Origin: FLUQ01 sp031550605
GTDB lineage: Bacteria; Desulfobacterota; Desulfovibrionia; Desulfovibrionales; Desulfovibrionaceae
Assembly (NCBI GenBank): GCA_031550605.1
Contig: JAVBOK010000018.1
Location: 1-64,000 of the forward strand
Length of the DNA stretch: 64,000 bases
Direction of reading: 5' to 3'
Shown here in pieces: positions 61,049 through 64,000 of this stretch. Made by a program: the position numbers and the translations under genes. The stretch's first letter is position 1. Every line of letters begins with the position of its first letter. The notes under the pieces are model-generated. The model worked only from the letters and a program-made list of their open reading frames with translations, was not told the DNA's origin and did no database searches.

Positions 61049-63052
61049 ATGCCCCTGCTCAAAGAACTCGTCGTCATCTTCTGCCTGTCCATTGCCGTCA
61101 TTTACGCCTGCACCCGCATCAAGATTCCGCCCATCGTGGGCTTTCTGCTGACGGGCATGGTTTGCGGCCCTTATGGCCTGGGCCTGGTCAGCGCCGCGCA
61201 TGAAGTCGAAATACTGGCGGAGGTGGGCGTGGTCATGCTGATGTTGTCCATCGGCATGGAACTGTCGATCAGCGAACTGATACGCCTGCGCAAACCTGTG
61301 TTTCTGGGCGGATCCCTGCAGGTGGGCCTGACCATCGCCCTGATCACGCTGATTGCCGTCGCGGCCGGAGCGCGCACGGGGCAGGGCATCTTTTACGGCT
61401 GCCTGGCGGCGCTGTCCTCCACGGCCATCATCCTGAAACTGCTGCAGCAGACCGGCCAGATAGAAAGCCCTCACGGCCGCATCACCTTGTCCATCCTTAT
61501 CTTCCAGGATCTGGTCATCGTGCCCATGATGCTGGCCGTGCCCCTGATGGCCGGCGCCGCCGCCGCGGGCGGCGGGGGCAATGCCCTGGGCATGATGCTG
61601 TCCGGCGTCCGGACCCTGGGCATCATCGCCGCCCTGTTCCTGCTGGCCCGCAAGCTGGTTCCCCTGGCTCTGGCCATGGTGGTGCGCACCCGCAGCCGCG
61701 AGCTGTTTCTGATCGCGACTCTCGGCATCTGCCTGTCCATCGCCTGGCTGACTTCGCTCCTCGGCCTGTCCTTGTCGCTGGGCGCGTTCATGGCCGGGCT
61801 GATCGTTTCCGAATCGGAATACAGCCACAGCGCCCTGGAGGGAGTGCTGCCCTTTCGTGACGTGTTCACCAGTCTTTTTTTCACCTCGGTGGGCATGCTG
61901 CTGAATCTGGAATTCTTCATCCACAACCTGCCCGGAATCGCGGAAATGGTCTTTGTGCTGCTGGCGGTGAAAGCCGTCATCGCGGCCCTGGTCACCGTGA
62001 TCCTGGGCTATCCCCTGCGGCCGGCCATCATTACCGGTCTGGCCCTGTGCCAGATCGGGGAATTCTCTTTTGTGCTGGCCAAGGTGGGCCTGGACGCCAA
62101 ACTGATGTCCCCCGACGGGTACCAGAGCTTTCTGGCCGCCAGCATCATCACCATGGCGGCCGCGCCTTTTCTGCTGGCCGGATCGCGGCGTTTCGCCGAC
62201 GCCGTCGCCTGTTCGCCCGCTGCCTTCCGCCTGCTGGGCGAACATGCCGCGGCAGTGACGGAATGCGCGGAACCGGAAAGCGAGCTGTCGGACCATCTGA
62301 TCATCATCGGTTTCGGCGTGGGCGGCAAATACCTGGCCCGCACGGCGAAGATGGCCGGCATATCCTACACCATCCTCGAAATGAACCCCGACACCGTGCG
62401 CGCCTATGCCGCCAGGGGCGAACCCATCAGCCACGGCGACGCCACCCATCCGGCGGTGCTGCGGTCTCTGGGCCTGCCCAAGGCGCGGGTGCTGGCCATC
62501 GTCATTTCCGATCCGACGGCCGTGCGGGGGATTACCGAAACGGCCCGCCGCATGGCGCCGGCCGTGCATAGTCTGGTGCGCACCCGCTTTCTGGGCGAGA
62601 TCAACGCCCTGAAAGAACTGGGGGCCAGCGACGTGATCCCCGAAGAGCTGGAAACCGCCGTGGAAATTTTTACCCGCGTCCTGTCGCGCTACCTTGTGCC
62701 GCGCGGCGATATCGAACATTTCGTGAACGAGGTGCGCGCGGAAAATTACGACATGATCCGCAAGCTGGACCTGCCCGGGACCAGCCTGGGCGCGCTGCAG
62801 AAACATCTGCCGGGCCTGAACGTCACGGCCCTGCGCGTCGAATCCGGTTCCCCTCTGGACGGGCGGACTCTGGAACATTCCGGCCTGCGCCGCGCAATGA
62901 ACATGACGGTGGTGGCCGTGCTGCGCGGCGAGGAAACCTTCGCCAACCCCGACGGTTCTTTCCAGCTGGCCGCCGGCGACGTGGCGTACGCCTTCGCTTC
63001 CGCCGACAGCGTGGCCCGGGCCGCGCCCCTGTTCAGCGGGCCGGGGGGATGA
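61049..63052 (+). CDS. CPA2 cation/proton antiporter with TrkA-N and TrkA-C domains (KefB/YbaL-like)
   Basis: 667 residues from ATG 61049 (AGGAA). The exchanger domain (about 1-385) shows GFLLTGMVCGPYGLGL, LSSTAIILKLLQQTGQIESPHGR, ILIFQDLVIVPMML and LCQIGEFSFVLAKVGL. A TrkA-N domain (about 415-535, IIGFGVGGKYLARTAKMAG) and a C-terminal TrkA-C domain (about 580-660) follow. This longer form resembles YbaL-type proteins. Together with the antiporter at 58107 it makes a pair of related but clearly diverged transporters around the UXS gene. It ends 42 bp before a strong terminator. Confidence 0.88.
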   Translation: MPLLKELVVIFCLSIAVIYACTRIKIPPIVGFLLTGMVCGPYGLGLVSAAHEVEILAEVGVVMLMLSIGMELSISELIRLRKPVFLGGSLQVGLTIALITLIAVAAGARTGQGIFYGCLAALSSTAIILKLLQQTGQIESPHGRITLSILIFQDLVIVPMMLAVPLMAGAAAAGGGGNALGMMLSGVRTLGIIAALFLLARKLVPLALAMVVRTRSRELFLIATLGICLSIAWLTSLLGLSLSLGAFMAGLIVSESEYSHSALEGVLPFRDVFTSLFFTSVGMLLNLEFFIHNLPGIAEMVFVLLAVKAVIAALVTVILGYPLRPAIITGLALCQIGEFSFVLAKVGLDAKLMSPDGYQSFLAASIITMAAAPFLLAGSRRFADAVACSPAAFRLLGEHAAAVTECAEPESELSDHLIIIGFGVGGKYLARTAKMAGISYTILEMNPDTVRAYAARGEPISHGDATHPAVLRSLGLPKARVLAIVISDPTAVRGITETARRMAPAVHSLVRTRFLGEINALKELGASDVIPEELETAVEIFTRVLSRYLVPRGDIEHFVNEVRAENYDMIRKLDLPGTSLGALQKHLPGLNVTALRVESGSPLDGRTLEHSGLRRAMNMTVVAVLRGEETFANPDGSFQLAAGDVAYAFASADSVARAAPLFSGPGG

Positions 63053-63094
63053 CGCGGGCCGCATGGACGGATCGCCGTCCTTCGGGACATAACG

Positions 63095-63133
63095 AAAGGC
63101 GGCTGCTTTTGCCCGGCAAAAGCAGCCGCCTTT
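63095..63133. terminator. Bidirectional terminator with 19-bp stem
   Basis: AAAGGCGGCTGCTTTTGCC and its exact complement meet with a single central base. It separates two convergent genes and carries T-runs on both strands. Confidence 0.9.
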
Positions 63134-63166
63134 CCGTCGCGGCGGCGAAGCCCGCTCCGCGCCCCC

Positions 63167-64000
63167 CTATTCCACCTCCATCCCGGCCCGGCGCACCGCG
63201 GTCAAACCGCCGGACACCACGCGCGAATTCGTGAACCCGCACTCATCCAGGACCAGCTGCGCCTCATACGCCCGCAGACCCGTATTGCAGACCAGCACCA
63301 GAGAGGTGTCTTTGGGGATTTCCGCCAGATGGTCGCGCAACAAATCCTGGGGGATGTTCGTCCACTCTTGCGGATGCGCGCTTGCAAGCCCTTCGGCGCT
63401 GATCCGGTCGCGGGCGTCCAGAAAGAAAGCCTTGCCCTCCGCCCGGTTTTCCCACAGCGTGATGAACTCCTGCGGGTCCATGGTCCGCAGGCGCCCCTCC
63501 AACATGTTTTCCGCCGCGTTGCCCAGGGTGTTGATCGCGTCCATGGCCGAAGCAAAGGGCGGGGTGTAGATCAGTTCCAGGTTGGAAAGGTCCGCCACCG
63601 CGCCGCCGGAAGCCAGGTACGGAGTGACCGCGTTGATGCGGCCGGTCAGGGCGTCGCCGTCCGCGCTTACCCCCTGGATGCCCAGGATGCGCCGGGTCGG
63701 CCGGTCCACCACCAGTTCCAGGGACAGTACGGCGTGTTCCGGATAAAAGTGCGCCCGGTCCAGATATTCCACATGCACGGCGGCCGCGTCATACCCGGCC
63801 TGTCTGGCCGCTGCCAGGGTCAGGCCCGCCCCGGCCGCGCTCTGGTCGAAGAGCTTTACGCCCCAGGCCCCCGCCGCGCCGGGAAAACTTGCCGCCGCGC
63901 CCGATTGCGACGCCAGGTTCGTGCCGATGACCCGGCCCTGGCGGTTTGCCTGGGACCCCAGCGGCAGCCAGAACGGTTTGCCCGTCACATGGTGGCGGAT
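63167..64000 (-). CDS. C-terminal part of a CoA-disulfide reductase-like oxidoreductase with rhodanese domain (cut by window edge)
   Basis: The frame is open to the window end, giving about 277 residues. The first part (FWLPLGSQANRQGRVIGTNL, then a dimerisation domain with YLASGGAVADLSNLELIYTPPFASAMDAINTLGN) matches the C-terminal half of pyridine nucleotide-disulfide oxidoreductases of the CoA-disulfide reductase/NADH oxidase type. The last 100 residues form a rhodanese domain with its active cysteine in VLVCNTGLRAYEAQ. Fused forms reduce CoA disulfides or persulfides. The FAD-binding half and redox cysteine lie beyond the window. It probably serves sulfur or redox homeostasis. Confidence 0.85.
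   Translation of the reverse strand: MRHHVTGKPFWLPLGSQANRQGRVIGTNLASQSGAAASFPGAAGAWGVKLFDQSAAGAGLTLAAARQAGYDAAAVHVEYLDRAHFYPEHAVLSLELVVDRPTRRILGIQGVSADGDALTGRINAVTPYLASGGAVADLSNLELIYTPPFASAMDAINTLGNAAENMLEGRLRTMDPQEFITLWENRAEGKAFFLDARDRISAEGLASAHPQEWTNIPQDLLRDHLAEIPKDTSLVLVCNTGLRAYEAQLVLDECGFTNSRVVSGGLTAVRRAGMEVE

Noticed and set aside
1..64000. tRNA, rRNA or CRISPR features
   Set aside because: No cloverleaf-like segments ending in CCA, no rRNA-like stretches and no regularly spaced direct repeats were noticed on either strand; short RNAs could still be missed without a covariance search.

Overview
This GC-rich window looks like a chromosomal stretch from a sulfate-reducing bacterium of the Desulfovibrionaceae. 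That is inferred from gene content: a Desulfovibrio-type outer-membrane trimeric porin, a two-subunit Tat-exported selenocysteine formate dehydrogenase with fdhE/fdhD, anaerobic ribonucleotide reductase genes, a fused 2-oxoacid:ferredoxin-type oxidoreductase, and a cytochrome c oxidase operon of the kind known in Desulfovibrio. No rRNA, tRNA, CRISPR array or intact prophage was seen.

Layout. 1-430 is mobile-element debris: the end of an IS630-like transposase and an integrase fragment. 486-4150 holds small exported proteins of unknown role. 4261-8668 holds a NlpC/P60 lipoprotein, then a probable operon of SH3 protein, M48 metalloprotease lipoprotein and CHASE2-adenylate cyclase. 8935-12315 has an orphan TAXI-type binding protein convergent with an orphan hybrid histidine kinase. 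12636-18977 (minus strand) is a complete vitamin B12 uptake module: promoter, cobalamin riboswitch, attenuator, binding protein, ATPase, permease, TonB-dependent receptor and a dedicated TonB. 19286-21685 carries peroxiredoxin, DsrE-like and cyclopropane fatty acid synthase genes. 21953-24492 carries a disrupted nrdD and an intact nrdG. 24697-27136 is der and an RpiR regulator, in divergent orientation. 27421-29570 has a dwarf porin paralogue behind the full porin.

29942-36216 is the respiratory oxidase operon: cytochrome c, Sco, oxidase subunits I, III, IV and II (with a fused cytochrome c), a UbiA-type prenyltransferase and a four-helix membrane protein. 36566-41699 holds a metallo-beta-lactamase-fold protein, the gamma-alpha and beta subunits of a 2-oxoacid oxidoreductase, a MmcQ/YjbR-like protein and a ferredoxin-nitroreductase. 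41758-44782 has an MFS carrier, a TauE/SafE exporter divergent from an HxlR regulator, and a cupin. 44947-50567 is the formate dehydrogenase locus. 50864-55411 has a second MFS carrier, a symporter remnant, a tandem GNAT, a membrane-anchored nuclease and CheV. 55976-64000 has thioredoxin reductase, a sigma-28-promoted small motility-type protein, two CPA2 antiporters around a UDP-glucuronate decarboxylase, and the end of a CoA-disulfide-reductase/rhodanese gene.

Physiologically the window combines periplasmic formate oxidation, ferredoxin-linked oxoacid metabolism and oxygen or redox defence (oxidase, Bcp, TrxB, CoA-disulfide reductase type) with B12 scavenging. The most unusual features are the nrdD gene that lacks its middle, a 92-bp repeat found at a similar distance upstream of two unrelated genes, and a mosaic family of intergenic repeats.
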